A stretch of 64,000 nt of DNA. Origin: Janthinobacterium sp. 1_2014MBL_MicDiv. GTDB taxonomy: Bacteria > Pseudomonadota > Gammaproteobacteria > Burkholderiales > Burkholderiaceae_D. Every line of letters begins with the position of its first letter. Position 1 is the first letter of the stretch. The position numbers and the translations under genes are program-made. Positions 25,579-35,660 of the stretch are shown in pieces. The notes under the pieces are model-generated. The model saw only the letters and a list, made by a program, of their open reading frames with translations, did not search any database and was not told the origin of the DNA. The stretch is taken from the NCBI RefSeq assembly GCF_001865675.1, contig NZ_CP011319.1, forward strand, positions 496,001-560,000, given 5' to 3'.

Positions 25579-28050
25579 TTAAAACTTCGTGCGCACGGTG
25601 AACATCACGCTGCGCGGTTCGCCGTAAAAGCCCGTCTGGAACAGGCCCAAACCCGTCATGTATTTCTTGTCCAGCAGGTTGTTCACGTTGAGGCTGGCCG
25701 TGACGTTCTTGCTGATTTCATAGCGGGCCAGCAGGTTGACCAGTGCGTAGCTGCCCTGCTTGATGCGCGAATAATCGTTGATGGCGGGATTCCAGATATT
25801 GCCGTAGTAGCTGCTTTGCCAGTTGATGCCGCCGCCGACGGTCAGCTTGTCCAGGCTTGCCGGCAGGCGCCACGTGCCCTGCACGCGCACCAGGTGGGCC
25901 GACTGCGTGGTTTGCAGCATGGTGGAAAACACGTCCTTGCCCTCCGCGTCGCGCACATGCGCATAGGTATAGCCGGCGCTCAGCTTCAAATCCCTGGCCA
26001 CTTCGCCCGTCACTTCCATTTCCACGCCGCGGCTGGTGACGCCGTCGATGGCTCGATACGCTTCTTCGCCGTTGACTTCACCCACAGAGCTGGCCACGTT
26101 GCTTTGGCGGATCTGGAACAGGGACGCGCTGGCATTGACCTTGCCGTCAAGGTACTCCGCCTTCACGCCCGCTTCGAAACCCTTGCCGCGCACGGGGGCG
26201 AGGAAGTTGCGGTTGACGTCGCGGTTGCTCTGCGGCGCGAAGATGCTGGTGTAGCTGCCGAACACGGAATATGTCTTGTCGAGGTCATACACGATGCCCG
26301 CATACGGCGTGATGACCTTGTTTTCCTCGATGCGCGACTGGATGCGCGCCGTGCCGCTGTCGAAGAAGGTACGGTCCTGTTCCTGCCTGTAGTCGCTGAC
26401 GCGCGCGCCGACGATGACGGACAGCGCGTCGACAGGATGCAGGCGCACGGCGCCATACAGGCCGCTCTGGCGCGTGCTGTCGTTGTCGTTGCCCAGGCGC
26501 TTGAAGGCCGGTTCCGCGTACTGGCCGCGCCAGTCGAAATAGCTGCCTTCGACTGGCGGATAGATGGATTCGTAGACGGGGCCATCCTGCTTCGCCGTCG
26601 ATGAAGAATAGCCGACCATGGCTTCGTGCCGGCGGCCGAAGGCCGTGAACGGGCCGCTGGCGTCGACGTTGACGGTGGTCTGGCGGCGGTCGCCCTTGTA
26701 TTTCCCCATGAAGAAATAGGCGCCTTCGCCCGTGGCGGGGTCGGGATTGCCGCCGCTGGCCGAGCCGAGCACGCTGTCATGCTTGCTGCGCAGCTGGTTG
26801 GCGCTCAATTTCACCTTCCACTCGTTGGCGAAGCTATGCTCCAGCGACGTAAACAACGTGGTGTTCTGCATGTCGCGGCGGCTCCAATCCGTGGCCGGGT
26901 TCCACGCGGTGGGGAAATCCGTGCGCGAGCCATCCGAGAACAGCACGGGAAAACCGGTCCAGGTCGAGCCGCGCGGCTTGTAATCCTGGTGCGTGAAACC
27001 GGCCGTCAGCAGGGTGACAGGCGTCAGGTCCGCCTCGATGATGCCGTAGGCGACCGATTTTTGCTGTTTATAGCGGTCCAGGTAGGAGTGTTTGTCCTGG
27101 TAGGCGCCCACCAGCCGGCCGCGCACCGTGCGGCTGTCGTTCAGGGGGCCGGAGACATCGACTTCGCCACGGTAGTTGTCCCACGAGCCGGCGCCCAGGG
27201 TGGCCGAGCCCTCGAAGCTGGCGGTGGGGCGCTTGCGCACCATGTTGACGGTGGCGGACGGGTCGCCCGAGCCGCTCATCAGGCCCGTCGCGCCTTTCAG
27301 CACTTCGATGCGGTCGTAGATGGCCATGTCGCTGTTCGTCGTGCCCCAGTCGTACACGCCGTCATAGATGGCCGATACGCCGTCGTACTGGAAATTGGTG
27401 ACGGCGAAGCCGCGCGCCTGGAAGCTCCAGCGGTCGCTGTCATAGTTCTGCACGCTCACGCCATTGACGTTCTTCATGACGTCGGAGACGGCGTTGCTGT
27501 TCTGGTCATCCATCTGCTGGCGCGTGACGATGGTCAGCGATTGCGGCGTTTCGCGCTGCGTCAGGACCAGGCCCGTGGCGCCGCTGGCGGGGCCGCCCGT
27601 ATAGCTGCCCGTGCCGGCCGTCACGGCGCTGCGTTCGGCCGCTGCCACCACGGTGACGCCGCTCATGACGGCCACGCCGCGGCTGTCCGCCGAAGGGGCG
27701 CCGGCGCTGGCGGGGATTTTCTGCAACAGGTAGCCGCCATTCGCCTGCGGCACGGCTTGCAGGCCGCTGCCGGCCAGCAGCGCGCGGAAACCGTCCTGCA
27801 GGCTGTAGCGGCCTTGCAGGCCGGCGCTGCGCAAGCCTTGCGTGGCCTCGCTGGAGAACGACAGCAGGATGGCGCTGTCGCTGCCGAAGCGCGTCAAGAC
27901 ATCGCCCAGCGAGCCTGCGGGAATGCTGTAGCTGCGCACTTGCTGCGTTTGCGCCTGGGCTGACGCCGGCAGGGCCAGGGCCATGCCGATCTGCGACAGG
28001 GCGCAGGCCAGTACGGTGCGGGTAAGGAGGGAACGCGAAGCGTGATGCAT
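25579..28050 (-). CDS. TonB-dependent siderophore receptor with N-terminal signalling (STN) domain
   Basis: An 823-aa outer-membrane receptor. After the signal peptide (cut near AQA) comes a secretin/TonB N-terminal domain (SYSIPAGSLGDVLTRFGSDS ... LLAGSGLQAV), then the plug (RETPQSLTIVTRQQMDDQ, IYDRIEVLKGATGLMSGSGDPSATVNMVRKRPT) and a 22-strand barrel ending in F. It matches FpvA/FhuE-like ferric-siderophore receptors. The STN domain normally contacts FecR in the periplasm, and the gene directly upstream encodes the fused sigma/FecR protein. I prefer Met at 28050 with an AAAGG site; an upstream TTG at 28077 is possible. Confidence 0.92.
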   Translation of the reverse strand: MHHASRSLLTRTVLACALSQIGMALALPASAQAQTQQVRSYSIPAGSLGDVLTRFGSDSAILLSFSSEATQGLRSAGLQGRYSLQDGFRALLAGSGLQAVPQANGGYLLQKIPASAGAPSADSRGVAVMSGVTVVAAAERSAVTAGTGSYTGGPASGATGLVLTQRETPQSLTIVTRQQMDDQNSNAVSDVMKNVNGVSVQNYDSDRWSFQARGFAVTNFQYDGVSAIYDGVYDWGTTNSDMAIYDRIEVLKGATGLMSGSGDPSATVNMVRKRPTASFEGSATLGAGSWDNYRGEVDVSGPLNDSRTVRGRLVGAYQDKHSYLDRYKQQKSVAYGIIEADLTPVTLLTAGFTHQDYKPRGSTWTGFPVLFSDGSRTDFPTAWNPATDWSRRDMQNTTLFTSLEHSFANEWKVKLSANQLRSKHDSVLGSASGGNPDPATGEGAYFFMGKYKGDRRQTTVNVDASGPFTAFGRRHEAMVGYSSSTAKQDGPVYESIYPPVEGSYFDWRGQYAEPAFKRLGNDNDSTRQSGLYGAVRLHPVDALSVIVGARVSDYRQEQDRTFFDSGTARIQSRIEENKVITPYAGIVYDLDKTYSVFGSYTSIFAPQSNRDVNRNFLAPVRGKGFEAGVKAEYLDGKVNASASLFQIRQSNVASSVGEVNGEEAYRAIDGVTSRGVEMEVTGEVARDLKLSAGYTYAHVRDAEGKDVFSTMLQTTQSAHLVRVQGTWRLPASLDKLTVGGGINWQSSYYGNIWNPAINDYSRIKQGSYALVNLLARYEISKNVTASLNVNNLLDKKYMTGLGLFQTGFYGEPRSVMFTVRTKF

Positions 28051-28145
28051 GTGAAAAAACCTTTCGTGGATGCGCAAGATGGGGACTGCCTACCTTCCAA
28101 GTCACGCGACCACGGCGAAACAGCTCAAATTCAAGAGAATATTTT

Positions 28146-29462
28146 TTAGCGTGCCGCCAGTTCGATGCGCACGACCTGATGGCCCCAGAAGCGCGTGACG
28201 GTATTGCGGCGCAACTGCAGGCTGGCGCAGACGGCGTCGAGGATGGCGTCCGTGTCGGCCAGCGGGTAGGAGCCGGAGACGCGCAAGCTGGCGATGCCGG
28301 GCGCACAGCTCAGCGGCTGCTCGCAGTAGCGCGTCAGCTCGGCGAGGAAATCGGCCAGGCGCATGTCGCGCGCCACCAGCATGCCACCGAGCCAGGCCCC
28401 GCCATAGGGAGCCAGCGCCTGGCGGTGGTATCCCGCGCTGTCGAAGTGGGCGCCCTCGCCGGGACGCAGCACCAGGCGCTGGCCGCCATCGTCGGCCAGC
28501 ACGGCGACGGCCCCTTCGAGCACGCCGGCGCTGGCGTAGGCATCGTGCAGGCGCACCGTGAAACGCGTGCCCAGCGCCTGCAGGCCGCCATGCGGTGTGC
28601 TGACGAAGAACGGCCGTTGTGCCGCGTCCTTGCCGGTGGCGATGAAGATCTCGCCGGCCAGCAGCACGATGCGCCGCTGTTCGCCGCTGTAATCGATGTT
28701 GACGGCGCTGCTGGTGTTGAGGGTGAGCTGGGTGCCATCGCTCAGGGTCACGACGCGGCGCCGGTTGACGCCCGTGCGGTAGTCGGCCGTCCAGCTGCGC
28801 CATGGCGCATGGCGTTCGAATGCGTACAGCGAAGCGCCGCAGGCCAGCAGCAGGGCCAGGGTCTTGACGGCGTGGCGGCGCGGCGCATTCGCCTGCACGC
28901 AGGCGCGCAGCAGGGTCGCCTGCATGGCCGGCGGCAGATGCTCGTGCTGCAGTTGCAGCTGCTGCCACGCGTGCGTGGCGCTGCCGGCGCGCTGCAGGTG
29001 GCGTTTCACCGTGGCCAGCGAGATGCCGAGCTGGCGCGCGATGTCTTCCTGCGGCAGGTCGTCGAGCTGGCGCAGCAGGAAAGCGCGCTTGACGGGCGCC
29101 GGCAAGCCGTCGAGCATGCGGTCAAGTTCGAATACGGTGGCCAGCAGCAGTGCCCGTTCTTCGGGCGACGGTGCATGCAAAGGCGGCAGCTGTGCCAGCA
29201 CGTCGAGGTAGGCCAGTTCCAGTTTCTGGCGCCGGTAGTGGTTGAACAGCACGCGCTGGGCAACGGTGGCGAGAAAGGCGCGCGGCTCGCGCGCGGCGAC
29301 GGCGTCCTCCCGGTCGAGCAGGCGCATGAATGTGTCATGCGCCACGTCGGCCGCGCAGGCGGTGCTGCCCAGCTTCTTGCGCAGCCATCCCTGCAGCCAG
29401 CCGTGATGGTCGGCGTACAGTGTCGCGATGTCCTGGCGTTGTAGCGGCTCTGCCAGCGGCAT
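28146..29462 (-). CDS. Fused ECF sigma factor / FecR-type transmembrane regulator
   Basis: One uninterrupted 438-aa frame holds two proteins that are normally separate. Residues 1-160 are a FecI-type sigma factor: region 2 (DIATLYADHHGWLQGWLRKK ... HDTFMRLLDRE) and region 4 (LPQEDIARQLGISLATVKRHLQRA). From residue about 160 the sequence is FecR: the tail of its cytosolic domain (THAWQQLQ), a membrane helix (TLALLLACGASLYAF, about 200-216) and the periplasmic FecR domain (LSDGTQLTLNTSSAVNIDY to end). Compared with the separate pair at 51186-52696, about the first 45 residues of FecR and the sigma tail are gone. AAGGGGA precedes the ATG at 29462. A Fur-type box lies 50 bp upstream and the STN receptor follows. 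Confidence 0.85.
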   Translation of the reverse strand: MPLAEPLQRQDIATLYADHHGWLQGWLRKKLGSTACAADVAHDTFMRLLDREDAVAAREPRAFLATVAQRVLFNHYRRQKLELAYLDVLAQLPPLHAPSPEERALLLATVFELDRMLDGLPAPVKRAFLLRQLDDLPQEDIARQLGISLATVKRHLQRAGSATHAWQQLQLQHEHLPPAMQATLLRACVQANAPRRHAVKTLALLLACGASLYAFERHAPWRSWTADYRTGVNRRRVVTLSDGTQLTLNTSSAVNIDYSGEQRRIVLLAGEIFIATGKDAAQRPFFVSTPHGGLQALGTRFTVRLHDAYASAGVLEGAVAVLADDGGQRLVLRPGEGAHFDSAGYHRQALAPYGGAWLGGMLVARDMRLADFLAELTRYCEQPLSCAPGIASLRVSGSYPLADTDAILDAVCASLQLRRNTVTRFWGHQVVRIELAAR

Positions 29463-29511
29463 CGCGTTCCCCTTGCATGGCCGGCCCGGCTGGATCGGTG
29501 GATTAAACAAT

Positions 29512-29530
29512 AATAAGAATCATTCTCACT
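29512..29530. promoter_or_regulatory. Fur-type box upstream of the fused sigma/FecR gene
   Basis: Centred on 29521, AGAAT-C-ATTCT inside AATAAGAATCATTCTCACT, matching most of the 19-bp Fur consensus in palindromic 5-1-5 form. It sits about 50 bp from the start codon, as expected for iron-repressed receptor operons. Confidence 0.7.
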
Positions 29531-29655
29531 TATTGTAACAAGCGGGGCCGGCTGCTGTAAATGACGGGGACGCGGGGTGTGGTTTTTTGGCTTTGCGTGG
29601 TTGGGCGGGAAGTCAAAATGCCTGGCAACACCGTCGCGCGCGGAAGGGGGCGGGC

Positions 29656-29744
29656 AGGTCGGATTAGTCCGCAGTACGTCATCCGACAACATTGTTGGCG
29701 ACGCCAGTCGGATTGCGCGGCGTGCCGCCGCTGATCCGAGCTAC
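29656..29744. repeat. GTAG-type REP-like element downstream of ybdK
   Basis: GTCGGATTA (29658) with ATCCGAC (29681-29687), then GTCGGATT (29707) with GATCCGAGCTAC (29733-29744). It has the same core and CTAC end as the element at 16868, but is more degraded. The rest of the 29540-29763 gap shows no gene. Confidence 0.55.
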
Positions 29745-29763
29745 GTTTCCATGCTGGCCGGCG

Positions 29764-30894
29764 TCAGTAGTTCATGGGCTCGCCGCGAAAACATCTGATG
29801 GCCGAATCGACCATGCCCTCGGCGCTGCCCTGCAGGCTGTGCTGCTTGCGCAGGTATTGCGCATCGCTCCACTGCTTGGCCACGTCCGACAGGTGTTTCA
29901 GGGCTGGCGTGCTGCCCAGCGCCTCGGCGTGCGGTTCCATCTTGCGCAGGGTGGTCATGATGTCCTCGCGCAGCGACATCGTCTCATAGGTTTTCGGATG
30001 CGTGATGGCGCCGTCGAGGCCGAAGCGGCAGGCCTGGAAGCGGTTGTAGTTATACACGAGGTAATCGTCTTCCACCGGCGGCGTCTCGCGGCGTTCGAGC
30101 AGGTAGCGGCACAGCGCCTGCAGGTAGGCGGCCAGCGCGGCGGCCCGCTCCACCGTCAGCGGCGTGTCGCACACGCGCAGCTCGATGGTGCCGAATTCCG
30201 GCTTGGGGCGGATATCCCAGTAAAAGTCCTTCATGCTCTTGATGATGCCCGTGTTCTCCATCTTGGCGAAATACTCGTTGGAGAACTGGTCCCAGCTCAG
30301 GGTGAATGGCGCGCGTCCGCTCATGGGGAAGGCGAACACGGAGTTCAGGCGTGCCGAATCGAACAGCGTGTCGCGTCCCTGCACGTAGGGCGAGGAGGCC
30401 GACAGGGCGATGAAGTGTGGGATGTAGCGGTTCAGCGAGTGCAGCAAAAACATGGCGTCGTCGCCCGAGGCGCAGCCGATATGCACGTGCTGGCCGAAGA
30501 TGGTGAACTGCTTGGCCAGGTAGCCGTACAGTTCCGAAATTTCCTGGAAGCGCGGCTTGGAAAAGATCTTTTGCGACGACCATTGCTGGAACGGGTGCGT
30601 GCCGCCGCCCGCGATGCCGATATTGAGCTTGTCGCCGGCCGTGATCAGCGTGTCGCGGATTTCCTGCAGCTGCTCCAGAAGGGGGCCATGATGCGTGTGC
30701 ACGCTCGAGTTGATCTCGATCATGCTCTCGGTGATTTCCGGCGTGACGTTGCCGGGAAACGGTTTTTTATTCAGCAGGTGCAGCAGGTCGGGGCTGGCGG
30801 CCGTCAGGTCGTAGTCCGACAGGTTCACCAGCTGCAGTTCGAGTTCGACGCCGAAAGTCAGCGCGGCCGATTGGCCAAAGGGTTCCAGCGGCAT
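29764..30894 (-). CDS. ybdK: YbdK-family carboxylate-amine ligase (glutamate-cysteine ligase-like)
   Basis: A 376-aa enzyme of the GCS2 family, which forms gamma-glutamyl-type amide bonds with ATP. Signature parts are GVELELQLVN near the N-terminus (metal-binding Glu), the GGGTHPFQQW block, FGQHVHIG and the FGTIELRVCD strand. E. coli YbdK has weak glutamate-cysteine ligase activity; the physiological substrate is uncertain. Its ATG directly abuts the stop of the antiporter gene upstream, so the two are co-translated. Confidence 0.9.
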   Translation of the reverse strand: MPLEPFGQSAALTFGVELELQLVNLSDYDLTAASPDLLHLLNKKPFPGNVTPEITESMIEINSSVHTHHGPLLEQLQEIRDTLITAGDKLNIGIAGGGTHPFQQWSSQKIFSKPRFQEISELYGYLAKQFTIFGQHVHIGCASGDDAMFLLHSLNRYIPHFIALSASSPYVQGRDTLFDSARLNSVFAFPMSGRAPFTLSWDQFSNEYFAKMENTGIIKSMKDFYWDIRPKPEFGTIELRVCDTPLTVERAAALAAYLQALCRYLLERRETPPVEDDYLVYNYNRFQACRFGLDGAITHPKTYETMSLREDIMTTLRKMEPHAEALGSTPALKHLSDVAKQWSDAQYLRKQHSLQGSAEGMVDSAIRCFRGEPMNY

Positions 30895-32088
30895 TTAGCG
30901 CTCCTTGATTTCGTGGGTTTCTTTTGCCAGCATCAGCACGCGCTGCACGAGCACGGGGCCGACCAGTTCCAGGCCCAGGGTGACGGCGGCCAGGGCATTC
31001 AATTCGTCGCCGAAGTTCACGCCGTGCTGGCGCGCGTGTTCGAGCAGCAGGATGATGAAGACGGAGACGGGCGTCAGCGCCACGCCTGTCAGGATGCCCT
31101 TGCGCCAGGAAATGCCGCTGACATGCGAGAACGCGGCCACGCCGACGACTTTCGTCAGCAGGCGGCCGCCGACGACGGCCAGGGCCAGGCCGGCGCCGGC
31201 CGTCACGCTGCCCCATTCCAGGGTCGAGGCGGCATACACGAACAGCAGCACCGTCAGCAGTTCGCCCAGCGCGCCGAAATTGCGCTGCGCCTGGCTGAAG
31301 GCGACGCGGCGGTGGCGCGCCACCAGGCCGAAGGTCAGGGTGGCCAGCAGCGGCGACAGGCTGGTGGTGTAGGTCAGGGCGACGAGCAGCATCACGGACA
31401 GGGCGAAAGCCACCGTGGCATCCTGCGCCATGTTGCCCAGGCGGCGCAGCATGGCGGGCACGATGATGCCGAAGACGGTGCCGGCGGCCACGGAGGCGGC
31501 CAGCACGGCGGCGCTGCTGCTGGTCGCCTCGATCAGGTCGGTGGAGCTCTGGAACATCCAGAAACCGATGATGATGTTGAAGGTGAAGACGGCCAGCACG
31601 CAGTTGAGCGCCGTCAGGTGGACGATGCGTTCCGTGACCTGGCCCGAGCTGCGCTCCTCGTTGATGACGCGCATGATGGTGGCCGGCGAGGTGGACATGG
31701 CCAGCGACGCCAGCAGCAGCGCCGTCATCGATGTGGTGCCGAACTCGATGCCGATGAAGTACACGACGGCAAAGGTCAGCAGGGACTCGACGAGGCCCGT
31801 GACGGCGATCCACGGGTTGTTTTTCAGCCAGCGCAGGTTGATGCGGTAGCCGACTTCGAACAGGATCAGGCCGAAGGCCACGTCGGCCAGCACCAGCATG
31901 GGACCGGCGTCCGTCTGCGGCAGGATGCCGACCTGCGTCTGCGCCAGGATGAAGCCGATCACGCCGTAAAAACTGATGCGCGGCAGGCCCGTCCAGCGGT
32001 GGCCGAATTCGCCGACGACCCAGGCCAGGGTAATGGCGAACGGCCAGGACAGGTCGGCGGCGATCGAGATTAGACTTTGCATGCTCAT
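30895..32088 (-). CDS. Cation:proton antiporter (CPA2-type membrane protein)
   Basis: A 397-aa membrane protein with about 11-12 hydrophobic helices and the usual exchanger features: an early GVIGFILAQ stretch, DVAFGLILFEVGYRINLR and SLAMSTSPATIMRVINEERSSG, matching the discontinuous helices of Na+/H+ exchangers. It lacks C-terminal TrkA-N/C domains, so it is the short KefB/NhaA-like core only. The cation is unknown. It is first in a two-gene unit with ybdK. Confidence 0.85.
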   Translation of the reverse strand: MSMQSLISIAADLSWPFAITLAWVVGEFGHRWTGLPRISFYGVIGFILAQTQVGILPQTDAGPMLVLADVAFGLILFEVGYRINLRWLKNNPWIAVTGLVESLLTFAVVYFIGIEFGTTSMTALLLASLAMSTSPATIMRVINEERSSGQVTERIVHLTALNCVLAVFTFNIIIGFWMFQSSTDLIEATSSSAAVLAASVAAGTVFGIIVPAMLRRLGNMAQDATVAFALSVMLLVALTYTTSLSPLLATLTFGLVARHRRVAFSQAQRNFGALGELLTVLLFVYAASTLEWGSVTAGAGLALAVVGGRLLTKVVGVAAFSHVSGISWRKGILTGVALTPVSVFIILLLEHARQHGVNFGDELNALAAVTLGLELVGPVLVQRVLMLAKETHEIKER

Positions 32089-32390
32089 TCCTTTGAAGTG
32101 TCGCTGGCACCGGCCGGCAGCATGGAGACTGGCGCGGCAACAGCATGGTGCAGCTTTGGTGCATTGTTTGCGCAGAGCGTTGCGCCGATTCTACCGGAGC
32201 AGAAGGCGCGCACGATGTGCGCAATCGAACAGTGCCGTGGTCATGGCGGCCACGCACGGGATGCGGCAGGGGCGGGGCATGGCAATGCCTATGGCGCGCC
32301 GCCCGCGGCGGAGAGGCTCCGCACGGTTGTTTCTACCGCAGTGTACGACATGGCGGCGGCATGCCGCCATGGACTTTTTGTTGCACGCTT
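32089..32390. other. Gene-free region upstream of the antiporter
   Basis: About 300 bp between the antiporter start and the VWA gene end. It carries a palindrome (ATGGCGGC/GCCGCCAT, 32350-32370) but no T-run, clear promoter or credible gene. Confidence 0.4.
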
Positions 32391-33560
32391 TTATTTACTG
32401 AGCAAGCGCATGCCCCGTTCCAGTCCGTCGATCGATAGCGGGAACATGCGGTTGTTCATCAATTGCCGCATCACGCCGATGGACTGGCGGTACTGCCACA
32501 GGCCTTCCGACTCGGGATTGAGCCAGATGAATTTCGGGAAGGCGGCGGTAAAACGCGCCAGCCATGTCGATCCCGCTTCCTCGTTGTTGTATTCGACCGA
32601 GCCGCCCGGCTGCAGTATTTCATAGGGGCTCATGGTGGCGTCGCCGACAAAAATCAGCTTGGTGTCGGGCGGGTACTTGCGCAGCACGTCCCAGGTGGGG
32701 AAACGCTCGGCGTTGCGGCGCCGGTTGTTCTTCCACAGGTAGTCGTAGACGCAGTTATGGAAGTAAAAGAATTCCATGTTCTTGAATTCCGTCTTCGCCG
32801 CCGAGAACAGTTCCTCGGTACGCTCGATATGGTCGTCCATGCTGCCGCCCACGTCGAGCAGCATCAGCACCTTGATGCGGTTCTTGCGCTCGGGCCGCAT
32901 CCTGATGTCGAGGTAGCCCGCGTTGTTGGCGGTGGCGGCGATGGTGGCGTCGAGCGCCAGCTCGTCTTCCGCGCCTTCGCGCGCGAACTTGCGCAGGCGG
33001 CGCAGCGCCACCTTGATGTTGCGCGTGCCCAGCTCGCGCTCGCCGTCGTAATCCTTGTAGCTGCGCGCTTCCCACACCTTCACGGCCGTGCGATTGCCGC
33101 CCTTGCCGCCGATGCGGATGCCCTCCGGGTTCGTGCCGCCGTTGCCGAACGGCGAGGTGCCGCCCGTGCCTATCCACTTGCTGCCGCCTTCGTGGCGTTC
33201 CTTCTGTTCCTTCAGCAGCTCGTTCAGGCGGTCCATCAGCTTGTCGTAGCCGAATTTTTCCAGCTGCGCCTTCTGCTCTTCGGACAATTCGCGCTGCATG
33301 CGTTTCAGCAGCCAGTCGAGCGGAATCGTCGCATTCGTCTCGAAGGCCGCATTGACGCCCTTGAAGTACTGCGCGAACGCGCGGTCGAACTTGTCGAAAT
33401 GCGCTTCATCCTTGACCAGGGTCAGGCGCGACAGATAGTAGAAATCGTCCATCGAGGCGCCGATGACGTTCTTTTGCAGCGCCTCGAGCAGCGTCAGGAA
33501 TTCCTTGATGGAGACGGGAATCTTTGCATCCTTGAGCGTGAAGAAGAAATCGATCAGCAT
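32391..33560 (-). CDS. CoxE-like VWA-domain protein of a MoxR/VWA pair
   Basis: A 389-aa cytosolic protein. The first 200 residues are helical and charged, with a glycine-rich linker (GTGGTSPFGNGGTNPEG). The C-terminal half is a von Willebrand A domain with a MIDAS-like motif LLDVGGSMDDH, in which the first serine of DxSxS is a glycine. VWA proteins of this type work with MoxR AAA+ ATPases in assembling or activating metalloenzymes or envelope proteins; the MoxR gene is upstream in the same unit. Its start overlaps the GNAT gene by 7 bp. Confidence 0.85.
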   Translation of the reverse strand: MLIDFFFTLKDAKIPVSIKEFLTLLEALQKNVIGASMDDFYYLSRLTLVKDEAHFDKFDRAFAQYFKGVNAAFETNATIPLDWLLKRMQRELSEEQKAQLEKFGYDKLMDRLNELLKEQKERHEGGSKWIGTGGTSPFGNGGTNPEGIRIGGKGGNRTAVKVWEARSYKDYDGERELGTRNIKVALRRLRKFAREGAEDELALDATIAATANNAGYLDIRMRPERKNRIKVLMLLDVGGSMDDHIERTEELFSAAKTEFKNMEFFYFHNCVYDYLWKNNRRRNAERFPTWDVLRKYPPDTKLIFVGDATMSPYEILQPGGSVEYNNEEAGSTWLARFTAAFPKFIWLNPESEGLWQYRQSIGVMRQLMNNRMFPLSIDGLERGMRLLSK

Positions 33561-34207
33561 GGCGCGCTTTCGCCATCCGCGCCGCCGTCGGCCCTGGGCA
33601 GCGCCGCGATGGGACGCTGCGCCAGCTTGTAGCGCAGGTGGGCGGCGATTTCCGGCCACTCGCCGCGCGCGATGCTGTACATGACCGTGTCGCGCACGGT
33701 GCCGTCGCGGCGCAGCGCATGGTGGCGCAGCACGCCATCCTTTTTCGCGCCCAGGCGTTCGATGGCCGTCTGCGAGGCGTGGTTGAAGTTGTCGGTGCGC
33801 AGTCCCACCAGCGCGCAATCGAGAGTCTCGAAGGCGTGCGCCAGCAACAGCAGCTTGCAGGTGGTATTGACGTGGCTGCGCTGGCAGCGCTTCGCATACC
33901 AGGTGTAGCCGATTTCCAGGCGGCCGATGGCGGGTACCACGTCGTGGTAGCTGGTAGTGCCGATCACGTCGCCGCTGGCCACGTCGATGACGGCAAAGGC
34001 GAAGCGCGCAGGGCGCATCTCGATGGCCTTGAAGATGTACTGGTCGACCTGGTCCGGTTCCGGCACGGACGTCACGCGCAGGTTCCATAATTCGCCATCC
34101 ATGGCCGCGGCGCGCAGGCCGGGCGCGTGATGGGGCGCCAGCGCCTCGAGGCGGATGCCGTGCAGCTCCAGCGGAACGAAGACGTTTTCCGTGCTGATGT
34201 CTTTCAC
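33554..34207 (-). CDS. GNAT N-acetyltransferase (RimJ/RimL type)
   Basis: A 217-aa acetyltransferase of the RimJ/RimL type. The ligand-binding region is seen in VFVPLELHGIRLEAL, IGTTSYHDVVPAIGRLEIGYTW, the acetyl-CoA loop around RCQRSHVNTTCKLLLLAHAFE and LRTDNFNHASQTAIERLGAKKDGVLR. It lies between moxR (9 bp gap) and the VWA gene (7 bp overlap), so it is part of that operon. The acceptor is unknown; it might modify a partner of the MoxR/VWA system. Confidence 0.85.
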   Translation of the reverse strand: MKDISTENVFVPLELHGIRLEALAPHHAPGLRAAAMDGELWNLRVTSVPEPDQVDQYIFKAIEMRPARFAFAVIDVASGDVIGTTSYHDVVPAIGRLEIGYTWYAKRCQRSHVNTTCKLLLLAHAFETLDCALVGLRTDNFNHASQTAIERLGAKKDGVLRHHALRRDGTVRDTVMYSIARGEWPEIAAHLRYKLAQRPIAALPRADGGADGESAPC

Positions 34208-34216
34208 CTGCGCTCC

Positions 34217-35086
<870 letters not shown>

Positions 35087-35231
35087 GAGCGGTCTGCCAA
35101 AGTATTGAAAGGGTGAGTATAAACAGAACTGGGGCGTACTGCCACGCAGGCGGCCTGTGCCCGCCCGCATACACTGGTCTTTTTGTAGGTGGACTTGCAA
35201 GAACATCTTGGTTAGAATCGGCAAGTAGCAG

Positions 35232-35256
35232 CTTAATTGTCAACCTTAATTGTCAA
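35232..35256 (+). repeat. Tandem 12-bp direct repeat upstream of the cytochrome genes
   Basis: CTTAATTGTCAA occurs twice (35232-35243 and 35245-35256), one base apart, in AT-rich DNA 64-88 bp before the cytochrome start. The second copy is followed by TAAGAT. It may be an operator or part of the promoter. Confidence 0.4.
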
Positions 35257-35319
35257 TACATAAGATCAATAAAAACCAGCTCTGGCGTTTCTCCGATTAC
35301 CTTTGTTCACTTTGCCACT

Positions 35320-35649
35320 ATGAAAAAAATATTTGCACTTCTCGTGCTTGCCGGCATCGCAAATGCCGTCACAGCGGCTGACATTGTAGGAAACGCCAAG
35401 GCAGCCACTGCCAAGGTGGAAATGTGTATCGGTTGCCACGGCATTCCCGGTTACAAGGCAACTTTCCCTGAAGTGTTCCAGGTGCCGATGATCGGCGGCC
35501 AGTCGGCAAAATACATCGAAAATGCGCTGCAAGCGTACAAGAAGGGCGATCGCAAGCACCCCAGCATGAAGGGCATCGCCAGTAGCCTGTCGGACCAGGA
35601 TATCGCCGACGTCGCCGCCTACTATGCGCAACAAGCCAAGCCGAACTGA
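35320..35649 (+). CDS. Class I cytochrome c, periplasmic
   Basis: A 109-aa protein with a Sec leader (MKKIFALLVLAGIANAVTAA) and one haem site CIGCH near residue 36. The distal methionine is probably in HPSMKGIASSLSDQDIADVAAYY, the usual C-terminal helix of small soluble cytochromes. It carries electrons in the periplasm. It is followed 11 bp later by a second, related cytochrome, and both lie near the nitrite/NO respiration genes. Confidence 0.92.
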   Translation: MKKIFALLVLAGIANAVTAADIVGNAKAATAKVEMCIGCHGIPGYKATFPEVFQVPMIGGQSAKYIENALQAYKKGDRKHPSMKGIASSLSDQDIADVAAYYAQQAKPN

Positions 35650-35660
35650 GGACCAGCCAG

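Noticed and set aside
28970..28990. Possible frameshift as the cause of the sigma/FecR fusion
   Set aside because: The frame is continuous and the residues on both sides of the join align well with the families, so an in-frame loss fits better than an indel; a sequencing error still cannot be fully excluded.
29692..32073. A 793-codon plus-strand frame over ybdK and the antiporter
   Set aside because: Antisense to two well-supported genes; Gln/His/Gly rich low-information sequence.
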